Assembly: GCA_023055355.1 (NCBI GenBank)
Contig: JALJCS010000029.1
Span: 5,818,001 to 5,882,000, forward strand
Source: Agelaius tricolor
Taxonomy: Eukaryota; Chordata; Aves; Passeriformes; Icteridae
DNA length: 64,000 nt
Direction of reading: 5' to 3'
The position numbers and the translations under genes are program-made. The notes under the pieces are model-generated. The model was not told where the DNA came from and made no database searches. It saw nothing but the letters and a program-made list of their open reading frames with translations. Positions 1-10,974 of this stretch are shown piece by piece; position 1 is the first letter of the stretch; each line of letters starts with the position of its first letter.

Positions 1-1200
1 TGCTCGGAGATCTTCAGATTAAAGGCTGTGTGTACAGTGAATTACAAAAGCAAACAACATGAAATTTTCCATGTGTTGTGCTAGAGCTGTCTTCGTTTAC
101 CAGAAACAAATCATTTAATGCACCTCTTACATGGAGCTTGTTTATATGAGATGCGCCTGTTATTCCAGTAGGAGGGAAATCTGGTAGTTTTGATTATTGT
201 TTCTTAATACTTCGTCCAAAAAAAAAGGCGTAAAATTTGAATATGATAATAAAATAATATGGCAATAAAATGGGGTTTTTAACTATGTATGTGTAGCTAG
301 CCCTGGGAAACGCCGTCAGTTTTAACAGGCCTGAGAGATGGTGGGAGGTAAATTTAATATAGTATAAAAATAAAGGTAATCCCAGCAAAAGACAAGCATG
401 GAGCAGTCGCTGGAGTCACCACAGGCAGAGACAGAACATGTTTTGTGTCCAACAATAGCAGCGTACGTGACTTGAAATGCTCTTTCCTTATAAAACAAAA
501 TACCCACTGGTTTGGCTTATTAGTGCTAATCTTCAAAGGGAGAAGCAGTGCTGAGGTTCCTGGTTCAATTCAGAAGTTCAGCCCCGCTCTGGCAGCGCTG
601 CCTTGACAAAGTGCCATTGTTGCCCACGGCCGGGGCCGTGTGTGTGAGGTTTTAACCTTCTGCATTTCCCCTTTTCTGCTGCACGAGGAGTGCCCAGAGC
701 TGCGTGGAAAAAAATGTCTCTGATGTGTGGTTTACACGTGAAAATGCTGCATTTGAACTTGCACTGACTCTGCCCAGAGTGGATCGGGTTAAATGGACTA
801 TTACAATGGCGGGAGCTCATCTGGAACTAATAATTTTTGAGGCCACCAAAAGTAAAAAGTAAAAAAAAAAAAAAAAAAAAGGTGGGGGGAGGAGGAGGAG
901 GAGGGATCCTTTCGAGTTTGGTGGCCAGCAGTGACTAAAGCTTCTGCTGCCATCTACTGCACATGGGTGGCAGTAGGGCCAGCTGGGAGCTGCTCGCTTT
1001 GGACTGAACCGGCCAAAAAAACAGGTTAAAAAGTGAATTCAAAGTGAATTATCGGTTCTGGCACAGACAGAGCTGCTTCTCAGCTCTACCCTCCCATAAG
1101 TGTATCTGGGGTCTGGCTTGGGGGACTTTAGGACCGGTGCAGAGTGTTTGGTGGGGCTGTGCAGAGGGAGAGGAATGTGGTGTTTTAATTGCTGCAGGTT
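1..1200. other. Intergenic stretch without a recognised gene
   Basis: AT-rich single-copy-looking sequence downstream of SORL1. It contains a pure A run of about 20 bases near 860-880 followed by a GGA-rich patch. Short open frames on both strands have no recognisable domain and no splice context. Nothing else is seen. Confidence 0.6.
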
Positions 1201-1204
1201 TTGG

Positions 1205-1768
1205 GCTGTGTCCTTTGGCATTGTCACCCCTTGGGACTGTCCCCCCATGGCATTGTACCCCTATGGCTTTGTCACCCCATAGCTTTGTCACCCCATGGCA
1301 CTGTCACCCCATGGCACTGTCACCCCTTGGTTTTGCCACCCTTTGGCTTTGCCACCCTTTGACGTTGTTGCCCCTTGGCTTTGTCACCCCATGGCACTGT
1401 CACCCCATGGTTTTGTTGCCCCATGGCACTGTCACCCCTTGGCTTTGACACCCCTTGGCTTTGTCACCCCATGGCTTTGCCAGCCCTTGGCTTTGACACC
1501 CCTTGGCTTTGTCACCCTATGGCATTGTCCCCCCATGGCACTGTCACCCCTTGGGATTGTCCCTCCACGGCTTTGTCACCCCAAGGCTTTGTCACCTCTT
1601 GGCATTGTCATCCTTTGGCTTTTTCATCCCTTGGCTTTGTTGCCCCATGGCACTGTCACCCCTTGGGATTATCACCCCATGGATTTGTTGCCCCATGACG
1701 CTGTTGCCCCATGGCTTTGCCACCCCTTGGCACTGTCACCCCTCAGCACTGTCACCCCTCACTAAGGA
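1205..1768. repeat. 16-bp minisatellite, about 35 degenerate copies
   Basis: Tandem array of a 16-base unit close to ATGGCACTGTCACCCC, with variants reading TTGGCTTTGTCACCCC. The unit is not a multiple of three, so the array reads as long open frames in all three frames of the plus strand; these are periodic artefacts and not genes. It directly precedes a second, unrelated minisatellite. Confidence 0.93.
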
Positions 1769-1799
1769 TTCCCCACCACCACCACAGCAGAAGTTTTTG

Positions 1800-2062
1800 G
1801 CTCTGGTTCTGGGCTTTGAGAGGCCACTGACAAACCCCTGATCCTGGGCTTTGGGAGGGCAGTGACAAACCCCTGATCCTGGGCTTTGGGAGGCCACTGA
1901 CAAACCCCTGATCCTGGGCTTTGGGAGGGCACCGACAAACCCCTGATCCTTGGGTTTGGGAGGGCAATCACAAACCCCTGATCCTGGGCTTTGGGAGGGC
2001 ACCGACAAACCCCTGATCCTGAGCTTTGGGAGGGCACCGACAAACCCCTGACCCACAGTGGG
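1800..2062. repeat. 35-bp minisatellite, about 7 copies
   Basis: Tandem units containing CTGATCCTGGGCTTTGGGAG followed by GCACCGACAAACCC, spaced 35 bases apart with few mismatches. It lies about 35 bases after the 16-bp array, so two different arrays sit side by side. Open frames across it on the minus strand are repeat artefacts. Confidence 0.92.
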
Positions 2063-2064
2063 TG

Positions 2065-4260
2065 AGGAGGGCTCAGCACAGATCCCCCGCAGCACGGGTG
2101 AGCCACATCTGGTTTGTCTCAGCACGGAGCAGCCTGGCCCCACCCGCTGGAAGCGGCTCAGGCATTACCGTGCTTGGCCAGACAATAAAAGCAGCATTTA
2201 TTTATGATGGCTGGACCCTTAGCAGGTCACTGGCACCGTCTCCAAGGGCGGCGCATTCGAATCCCGCTCTGGATTTTCCCTCTTCCCATCTCTCCGGGCT
2301 GCCTTCTATTCTTTGTGCCTGCTCTCCCGGGAGATCTGGGCTTGGAACAAACAGCTCGCCATCCTTGTGGCTCTTGGTTACGAGGTTAAATAAGTTTAGG
2401 AGAGAAAAGTACATTTGGGAATGGTGTTGATGCAGAAGAAGGAGCCAAACACGCTATTGTCTTCACCAGCTCTGAGCCTGCCGTGGTGATTTGCAGGGGA
2501 CAGAGACAGGCTGGCTGTGGGTTCCACACAGCTACTGCAGAGTGGAGCTGGACAGGAAACCAAGCTGGTCCCGTGACTGAGCACACAACTGGGCTTTGGC
2601 CTCCAGGCTTCTGTTCCTGGCTTTCTGATGGATCCTGAGAAAGTGCTGGCAGTGGGAAGGAAAGCTGGGTCACAGCAGAGCCAGGCTAACCCCAAAGGGG
2701 CCAGCAGCCTCAAAAGGGGAGCAGGGAGGGCGCTGGGAGAGGAGCTGTGGCTCTGCTCTCCACAGAGAGAGGTGCTAACAAAGAGGAGATGTTTGGCCGG
2801 GGCTCCCCTCCAGCCTGCAGGGTGTGTGTGCTTCAGGAGCTGCCTGGCTGCAGGGGGGGTGTTCTCACCCAGATCTGGGTTGGGATTCGTTTCACGTCGG
2901 CTCTGGTGTCTCACAGTCCCAAGGCTCAGCGTGAGGCAGTCGCCGTTGAGTTCCCGTTATAGCAAAGAGAGTCTGACCTATTTTGGGAGGAGGGAAGCAC
3001 TCTCTGAACTGCTGTGCCTCATCTTGGCTGCAGACGAGGCCTGGAGTGACCCTCTGAGCTTGGGCAGGGATGGATCCTGCCTGCTTTTACACAGAGCCCA
3101 GGCCAGGAGGAACCTCCAGCCTCTTCTCCATCTTCTCATTACCCTTTGGGGTCTCTCTCAGGCTTGGGGAGATGTAAAATGCACAGGCAGCCACTCTCCC
3201 AGTGCTCAAAAACAATTGGGAATGGCTCTCTCAAGCCCTAAACCTCCATTCAGGTTCCAAATTCCTCCTTGGAGGGCATCTGCTTCCCTCCACTGGCTGC
3301 AGAAAGATCCAGGGAAAATAAACCTTCTCTTTTGGCCAGGCCAGCCTGGAGATGAAAGGCTTGGTGATGTGAATGTCACTTCTTGTCCACCTCTGCCTCA
3401 GGTCCTCCACTCTGAAACATTCCCCTCCTGTGCAGCCAGTGCCAGGTTGTAGCTTCAGGATGAATTTCATCACCTCCTGCTCACTGAGTGTCTTTCCTTT
3501 CCCAAAGTGCTGTCTAGTTCCTTTTTTATGACCCTCCATCACCCTGGGATTCTTTCCAGCACAACCCCATGCAGGTGCTCTGAAAAATAAGAGGTCAGGT
3601 CTACTCCCTAAATCAATCCCAGGTCTGCAGAGCCTGGGGAGAGAAAATCTTCTGGGCATGACGTCAGCCCAGCTCTGGGAGTTTGATGTTGTGTGCTTCT
3701 GGATGCCTAGAATTTACAGGAAAGAAATAAACCTCACATCTTGGAAGATGCCATTTTTCTTGCATCCCACACTTGGCAGGTTGGGAGGTTTGTGGTAGGA
3801 GCCAAGATGTTGATGGTTAGCATGAATCTTTCCTTCCCACAGAAGTTCTCTTCCTTCCTTCCTTCAGCTGGGCTATCTGGGAGCTCTTGGCTCCTCCATC
3901 CCAAAATCCAGCTTGAGTTCTGCTGTGGAATATCCTCAGTTATTTCATCTTCCCAGCTGAGAAAGGCTAAACACAATCGTTCAGGAGTCTGGCACAAGCA
4001 CTGGCGGTGCTTGCTCAAAGGGGGAGCAGCGAGCCAGAATTTCAGCTGCTCTCAACATCAGAGCCCATCGATTCTGAGCAAAGTTAACCCCTGGTGGGAA
4101 GGGGTTTTTTTGCTGCATTTCCACCTGGTTTCCTCATTCTGCAGGCAGGATCCACATCTTCCCCTCCCTGTGGCTGCAGGAAGCAGCCCCTGATGTTGTT
4201 TGGGGCAAAGAGGTGAATTCTCAGGAGTGGCAGAGTGAGGGGAGCCTGGATCCAGCTCTC
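2065..4260. other. Intergenic, no gene recognised
   Basis: Mixed-composition sequence. A plus-strand open frame of 274 codons (2628-3452) has no domain I recognise and no supporting splice or promoter structure. I see no transposon ends or arrays here. Confidence 0.5.
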
Positions 4261-4261
4261 A

Positions 4262-4660
4262 ATTTCCTGATTCTCATCGCCCTTGTCCTGTCCCTGCTGC
4301 TTGATCAGGAGCACTGAGGGGATGGGAACGGCTTCAGACTGACCCAGGGCAGGGTTGGACTGGATATGAGGGAGAAATTCCTCCCTGTGAGGGTGGGCAG
4401 GCCCTGGACTGGATATTGGGGAGAAATTCCTCCCTGTGAGGGTGGGCAGGCCTTGGACTGGATATCGGGGAGAAATTCCTCCCTGTGAGGGTGGGCAGGC
4501 CCTGGACTGGATATGAGGGAGAAATTCCTCCCTGTGAGGGTGGGCAGGCCCTGGATTGGATATGAAGGAGAAATTCCTCCCTGTGAGGGTGGGCAGGCCC
4601 TGGACTGGATATCAGGGAGAAATTCTTCCCTGTGAGGGTGGGCAGGCCCTGGCACAGGGT
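4262..4660 (+). repeat. CR1-type LINE 3' fragment expanded into a 49-bp array
   Basis: The segment starts like a dispersed CR1-related repeat (a second copy lies at 5475-5975). It then turns into six copies of a 49-base unit containing GGATAT...GAGAAATTCCTCCCTGTGAG. The GGATAT motif recurs at 4362, 4411, 4460, 4509, 4558 and 4607, exactly 49 bases apart. The unit is a piece of the CR1 tail itself, so the array arose by tandem expansion inside the old LINE copy. Confidence 0.9.
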
Positions 4661-4761
4661 GCCCAGGCGAGCTGTGATGGGTTTGTGCCTTGTGCTCCAT
4701 CCAAAGCTCCTCCAGGGCCTGTGCTCCATCCAAAGCTCCTCCAGGGCCTGCAATCTTCCTC

Positions 4762-5474
4762 TTTGATGGGTCCTCATCATAGTGGGGAAAAAAATGTTAC
4801 AGGCAATAAAAGCTTAGGGTGGAAATCTTCCCTACCCACAGAAACCTGCAGGTTTTGCTAGGAGATGAGGCAAACTTTTATTCCATTAAAGTTTTCTCAG
4901 TGACAACGCTGAGGCTTCAGAGTCACATCAGTTCCTCCAGCAGAAATTGGGTGCCTGGGAATGAGGTGGAGCTCCTTGTACCTCCTGAGGGGAACAATCC
5001 ATTCCAGCAGCACTAGGAAACAAAAATCAGCTTTATTCAGGACTGAGGGAGCAAGGAACGACTGTTTGTTAACGTTGCCTTAAGCTAAATGTTAATGAAG
5101 TGCAACACTTAAGATGCTGCACGCCTCAATTATGTCCACCAAGATCACATGTTGCCTTTCCAATTATCTGGGCTGGGAAATGAGGATGTGTGAGGAGGCT
5201 GCTGCCTGCTCATTACCTTCCCTGGCAGCAGAAATCCTGCTGGATTTGGGCTGCTCAGGTGCGAGGTGCTCACACACACCCCGTGTCCTGGAAATGGGTT
5301 TGAAACACAGAAAATAACGCCTGAGGTGGTGCTGTGCCAACGTGGAGGTGGAGCTTGGACAGGTTGGAGATGGCGTTTGGTGTCTGGGGGTGTTGGTGAC
5401 CTTGAGGGAAGGGACAGGCAGACGTGACTGCCCTAGGAATGAGGGTGGCCCTTCCCAGGATCTGCACCAAGCTC
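4762..5474. other. Intergenic, no gene recognised
   Basis: Single-copy-looking sequence. The part near 5080-5190 is AT-rich and non-repetitive, but no motif strong enough to name a function was seen. Confidence 0.4.
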
Positions 5475-5544
5475 AATTTTCCTGATTCTCCCTGCCCTTG
5501 TCCTGTCCCTGCTGTTTGATGGGGAGCACTGAGGGGATGGGAAC

Positions 5545-5927
5545 TGTCACTGACATCTTTTATGAAAATTCCTTTCCTTAGGATTCTTCCTCCTGAGAAG
5601 CTGAGAGGCCTCAGGAACAAAATGCAAACAATGGTTATCTGCTGCTGTGGAATGCAACAGGTGCATCTGGGATTGGGCTCATGTGGTTGTTTCTAATTAA
5701 TGGCCAATCACAGTCCGGCTGGCTCGGACTGTCTGAGACACAAACCTTTGTTATCATTCCTTCTTTTTCTATTCTTAGCCAGCCTTCTGATGAAATCCTT
5801 TCTTCTATTCTTTTAGTATAGTTTTAATATAATATATATCATAAAATAATAAATCAGCCTTCTGAAACATGGAGTCAGATCCTCGTCTCTTCCCTCATCC
5901 TCAGACCCCTGTGACACAGGGGTCACA
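5545..5927 (+). mobile_element. Solo LTR (family A) with 6-bp target duplication GGGAAC
   Basis: Begins TGTCACTGACATC and ends GGTCACA. GGGAAC occurs at both 5539-5544 and 5928-5933. The plus strand holds a GGCCAATCA CCAAT box, a TATA-like AT run and AATAAA in that order, which sets the sense direction. The flanks match the uninterrupted sequence at 4262-4365, which therefore serves as an empty-site paralogue. A 6-bp duplication fits ERVK-type (class II) integration. Confidence 0.9.
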
Positions 5928-6385
5928 GGGAACGGCTTCAGACTGACCCAGGGCAGGGCTGGATTGGATATCCTGGAGACTGGATATATTAGATTGGATA
6001 TATATATAGATATATTATAGATATATAGATATATACCCCCTGTGAGGGTGGGCAGGCCCTGGCACAGGGTGCCCAGAGCAGCTGTGGCTTCCCCTGGATC
6101 CCTGGAAGTGTCCAAGGCAAGGTTGGATGGAACTTGGAGCAACCTGGGATAGTGGAAGGTTTCCCTGCCCATGGCAGGGGGTAGAAATTAAATTAATTTT
6201 AATTTATTTAAAATAATTTAATTTATTAATTAATTTCTAATTAATTTTTAATTTTTTTTAATTAAATTAATTTTAATTTCTAGTTAATTTTTAATATTTT
6301 AAAGTTTTTTTTAATTAAAAAAATTATTAAATAATTTTTAATGTCCTTTCCAACCCAAACCATTCAGTGATTCTAAAATCCTGTT
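5928..6385 (+). repeat. CR1 LINE 3' fragment with internal AT expansion
   Basis: Continues the repeat split by the neighbouring LTR. It contains the CR1-like stretch CCCTGTGAGGGTGGGCAGGC, a TCCAAGGCAAGGTTGGATGG segment and, after about 150 bases of A/T-only sequence (6185-6335), the terminal TCCTTTCCAACCCAAACCAT and GTGATTCTAAA. The A/T block sits where the normal LINE tail has only a few bases. Confidence 0.8.
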
Positions 6386-7478
6386 AGGTTTTGTAAAACA
6401 AAATTATATTCAGAAAAAAAAAATCTCCTTTTTTTCCTGCACTAGACACACAGATGCTGGATAATTTCAGAACACAGAAACTGATTTGTTTACCCAATCC
6501 ATTTTTTTTATTATTATCATTAAGTGGGAAAAAAAATATGGACAAAAATTCCTTCAAAATTGTGCAATAATACATAGCAGAAATCAATGAATGAAAAAAA
6601 AAAACAACAAAAAAACAACCAAACAAATAAAGGACACAGAGTAGCAATTCAAATAGTACAACATTAAACTTCACTTAAAGAACCTGATTCAAAGGTGACA
6701 CTACCTCTATTAGAGGCTGGCTGCTTGTGGACTGGTGCAGGTTTGTAAGGGTTAATTAGAATGTTGCAGCTGTTTCCAGGAGCAAAGATGCTCTTGGGGT
6801 CCAAGAGTAGCTGAGTTATTGCACCATTTCCCTTCTCAAGCCCATTTGAAGGAGACTCGAAAGCTCTTTCAGAAAAGTTTGGGGTTTTTTTGCTAAAAAA
6901 TGACATTTTGCTTTTCCATCAGCGAGCAGGTGGAGTTTGTCACTAAATGTACTCTGATTCCAAGCATGGAGATGCTCACACTGAGCTGTGCCCTGCCAGG
7001 GATGGGAATTGTGCTCAGGGAGGGTTCCCTGGTGGGTGATGTGAGCGTTTTGGGGACTCTGGGCACAGGAGGAGTGAAATTACGCAGTGACTACCAAACA
7101 CAAAGCTCCTTTGGCCATGAGGCCACAGACCTGGGTGCTGGCAGCCAGCTCTGCCTGTCTGCTCCTCCCTTCCCTTCCCTTCCCAGCTGCCTCTGAGCTC
7201 CCAAACATCTCCACAACCTGCTCTGTGTCCAAGGAAAAGTGGCTGTTCCCGGGGCTGAGCTCTCTCCTAAGAGAGCACCTGGAGCAGGTTAGGGCAGGGA
7301 GAGTCAGCCCTTCTGCACATTAAATACCTGCAGGCAGGAGTTTTCTCCCCAAATTTCACCCTTCTCTGAAATCCTCCTGCATTTTTCCTGGGGTTCAGGC
7401 CCTTGGCCAAACCCCTGTTCCAGCTGCTTCCTGCATGGGCTCTGCTCTCGCTGGGTTCAGGAGATTTTACAGGGCTGG
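6386..7478. other. Downstream flank, no gene recognised
   Basis: AT-rich at first, with T/A runs and a TTTATT (AATAAA on the minus strand) at 6507-6512 that could be a distal SORL1 poly(A) signal. From 6900 the sequence is mixed. No exon or transposon is recognised. Confidence 0.35.
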
Positions 7479-7863
7479 TGTTACAGACATCTTTTATGAA
7501 AATTCCTTTCCTTAGGATTGTTCCTCCTGAGAAGCTGAGAGGCCTCAGGAACAAAATGCAAACAATGGTTATCTGCTGCTGTGGAATGCAACAGGAGGAT
7601 CTGGGATTTGGCTCATGTGGTTGTTTCTGATTAATGGCCAATCACAGCCCAGCTGGCTCGGACTCTCTGTCCGAGCCACAAACCTTTGTTATCATTCTAT
7701 TATATTCTATTCTTAGCCAGCCTTCTGATGAAATCCTTTCTTCTATTCTTTTAGTACAGTTTTAATATAATATATATCATAAAATAATAAATCAGCCTTC
7801 TGAAACATGGAGTCAGATCCTCGTCTCTTCCCTCATCCTCAGACCCCTGTGAACACGGTCACA
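7479..7863 (+). mobile_element. Solo LTR (family A), target duplication GGCTGG
   Basis: Same family as the LTR at 5545. It begins TGTTACAGACATC and ends GGTCACA, with GGCTGG at 7473-7478 and 7864-7869. It carries the CCAAT, TATA-like and AATAAA signals on the plus strand, antisense to SORL1. Confidence 0.9.
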
Positions 7864-7869
7864 GGCTGG

Positions 7870-10800
7870 CAACCCACAGATGGGGTTTATTCAGACTGAA
7901 AAGAGCCTTTTATTGACCTTTAATAGGTCTCCAGCCTGGGAAATGATACCTCCTTGTCCTTTCTTGTAAAAACCAAACCCCCAGCACAAAAAAGAAAACC
8001 TCACAAAAAGCCTGAGCCAAAGCAAAAGAAGCCTCACGGTCCAAAACCTCAGCAGATTTTTATGTTCAACCTTAGTCTTTTGTTCAAATGGACTTGAGAG
8101 TACTCATGGGCCTCTGAAATGGGTGCAAACACAGATTAAGTGCTGGAAGTTCCTCCTAACCAGGGTATTTTCCATACCCTTTTTGATCCAAACATTTTAC
8201 TGGGTTCCTATAAAGCAAACTCAAACCACCTCCCGAAATTTAGGGTAGCAAGTCATGTCACGTCACATAAGGCTACTGAAAACAAATCCAGAACAAAATA
8301 TACATCCACATCCACGTTCCATATTTACAGCAGAACCCTCCCACCCCCTGCATGTCTCCATGAACAAGATTCCGTGCTTCAAAAGTTCATAAAAATATAC
8401 AATTTCCCCCAGAACTGCATGGGTTACTCCCCACCTGGAGCCCAGACTCCTCTATCCCTATATATAAAATGCACTAGCCCTGTGAAAGTTGCTTTGCTGA
8501 GAGCACAGTGGTGATTTTTGCAGTGAAGGGGAGGGTTGGGGACAGCTCTGAGTGGCTTTGCAGTGTCCCCAAACCCCTGGGTGGCTCCACAGAGGGCTCT
8601 GCTCTGCCCACGCTGTGTTTGGGAGTTAGATTTAACCAAAAGTGCTGGGTTTTGGGTACAAAATTCTTTGTTCTACACGGGTGTCCCCGAGCCAGGAGCC
8701 TTTCAGAGTGGCCAGGAGGGACCTGTCCCCCCAGGTGATGCTTGGAAATCTCCAGCCAAGGGATTTCTGCAGGATATAAAGTGGTTACAAGGGTCCCCCT
8801 TGGCATCTGGCTAGGCAGAGATGGGCCAGACTCTAAATTCTGCTCATTTTACTGCAGCAGGATTTACCCTGGACGAGTAAAATACCAGAATTTAACCCCT
8901 CCTCACCCTCACCAGAGAGGCACCAGATTTTGGGATGCTACATTGTAATTTTCAGTTACCTGTGCTAAAAAAATTACTTTATAAAGAAGGGGTTAAATAC
9001 TCCTTTATCTCTGTTTTTAGGCTTCCTCTCCTGCATAAAATCTTTTGATTTATGTTTTTGAGGCTGGCTTAGCCTCTGGGTCAGAGTCTGGTCTCTCTGT
9101 GCAGCTGTAACTCCAGGCAAATTGAGCTTTGTGTACTGGGTTGATTTTCCTCAAAAGTTCAATTCCTGAGCAGCACCTGATCCACTGACAAGGTAAAAAT
9201 ATTGCAACTCTGCGAGCTTGCTGCTACTTATAAAAATCTGATTCTAGTTTGGTCCCAGCTTTGGTGGGGAGGAAAAAAAATCTGTCACCAGTATGGGAAT
9301 GCTAACACCAGTAATTGAAAATAGAGTCAGTATTTCTCTAGAGTATCAAACCATCCAGGCTTCAACTTTCTTTTTTTTATATACATTTTTCTATTGTGAA
9401 ATTAAACGGATCAGTCACGTATCAAAACATAGTTGGCCTCTCTCGTTTCATCTGTAGGAAGACTGCAATTATAACTTAATTTACACAGCAAAAATACCTT
9501 TGTTTTTCACAAAAACAGTGTGACAAGACAGTGTGCTGCATTTCCTGGTGAGAAGTTTTGCATATATCGAGCACAGCCAGGGGAGAGCCCTGAACATCCT
9601 CTCCTGTTGTGCCCCTGGGTTGGCAGGTAGTGGTGAGGTTCACATTTTTTGGTGAAATTCACATTTTGCTGTCACAAAATCAAAGCTCCAGACAGTGGCA
9701 AGCAGACTCTTTGCATTTGGCTCTGCAGCCAGTATTGTGTCTGCTGGGAATGTGAGATGAGAAAATAACATGTATGTGTGTGTGTGTATATTTATATTAT
9801 TTCTAAAGCTGCAGGTAAAACTACAGCTGCTTTTAGGAAATTCTGAGGAGGGAGCATCAAATCCCTGCTGTGGGCCAAATTAATTTAAATTTTCAGTAAT
9901 TACTGCTCCGGCTGAGTGTGGAAAATCTGGATTTGCACACACTGGAGATTCCCCCTTCCATCCCACCACCGTGCTGGCATCTGAGGGAAGCTCCACGGAG
10001 GAGGGGTATCCTAAAAATACCTGGAAAATGAGTTTTAAGGTGCAAGTGGCAATTTTTTGTTCCAGTGATGTGGTAGGTGTGAGCTCCAGATTAATTAAGC
10101 CCAGTGTGATGGGCAGGGGCAGCAGCAGGAGGGGTCTGGGCAGCACCTCTTGGTGTGGGGATATTTTTGACTTCCCACAGCAGCAGGAAGCTAAAAATCA
10201 TCCCTAAAAACAACGTGCTGCTGTAGTTTAAGATTGCTGAGAGATTGGGTCTTTAAAAGGGAGAAAAACTCAGTGAAAATGAGGGTTTTTATTATCATGG
10301 CAAGGACAATGATGGGGATGCCAAGATACGACTGCCTTGCAAGATAAAGTGGCACATGTTCTACACAAGAATGTGTACAATGTCTGACGACTCTGGAAAT
10401 CTGTTCCTCAGCAGATTTCCCAATAAATTAACACAACAAAAATACTTTCATATAAAACAAAGTCCAAAGGATTTTTTTTTTTTTTGTCCTAAAGTAAAAG
10501 CAAAACCTTCAGGGACTATATTATCTCTCTCTACATATATAATCTCCTGAATTTTTCTTTTTTTTTTTAAATAAATTTATTCTTGTCTTAGAAAAATAAA
10601 ATGAGTAGCCAATTTAGTCAACGGAAAATATCTCACAGACTTAAAAGCATGCCCAGCAAGCATAGCCTTGTAAGACTAAATTAATGTTAAATCAAAGCAA
10701 TTTGTTACTCAACCAACCTAGTCTGCAATTCACAGTTGATTACTACAAAGTGTATTCTTAAAATTATTATTATTTTTTTCTTTTTTTTTTGGCCCATATA

Positions 10801-10906
10801 AAAATAACGTATTGCAACTCAAAGTGCATTTTTAAAATAAACAATCAACTATTTTTATCAAATAAAATATTTACACCATTTGGTTTTGTACAGTCAGAAA
10901 TGAACT
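7870..10906 (-). other. SORL1: SORL1 3' UTR and near downstream sequence (lower end uncertain)
   Basis: Sequence after the SORL1 stop codon. The first few hundred bases (10906 down to about 10560) are AT-rich, uninterrupted and look like UTR. Minus-strand AATAAA signals appear at 10576-10581, 10297-10302 and about 7883-7905, so the end cannot be fixed. Human SORL1 is known to have a UTR of several kilobases, which would reach well into this region. A TG-rich microsatellite lies near 9775-9790. Confidence 0.5.
10868..10875 (-). promoter_or_regulatory. Pumilio response element in the SORL1 3' UTR
   Basis: On the minus strand this reads TGTAAATA, the consensus core bound by Pumilio proteins, about 30 bases after the stop codon. 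It is followed by TTTTATTTGA, an AU-rich stretch. Function is inferred from the motif only. Confidence 0.45.
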
Positions 10907-10974
10907 TCAGGCGATGACCATGGGGACGTCGTCTGAAAATCCAGTTATCATTGGGGCTTCATCATCCTCATCTC
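10907..10974 (-). CDS. SORL1: SORL1 exon 48: cytoplasmic C-terminus and stop
   Basis: The last 22 residues: acidic cluster DEDDEAP, then [14 protein letters not shown] and TGA at 10907-10909. The C-terminal DDVPMVIA matches the known GGA/AP-1 sorting motif of sorLA. Acceptor is TTTTCCAG; the exon starts with one codon base already supplied by exon 47. Confidence 0.97.

Noticed and set aside
1044..1765. Overlapping plus-strand open frames over 100 codons
   Set aside because: They run through a 16-bp minisatellite, which is open in three frames because of its periodicity. No domain, no composition of a real protein.
1..6400. Neighbouring microRNA cluster (mir-100/let-7/mir-125b type) downstream of SORL1
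   Set aside because: I looked for the mature mir-125b sequence by eye and did not find it; the cluster is expected farther away.
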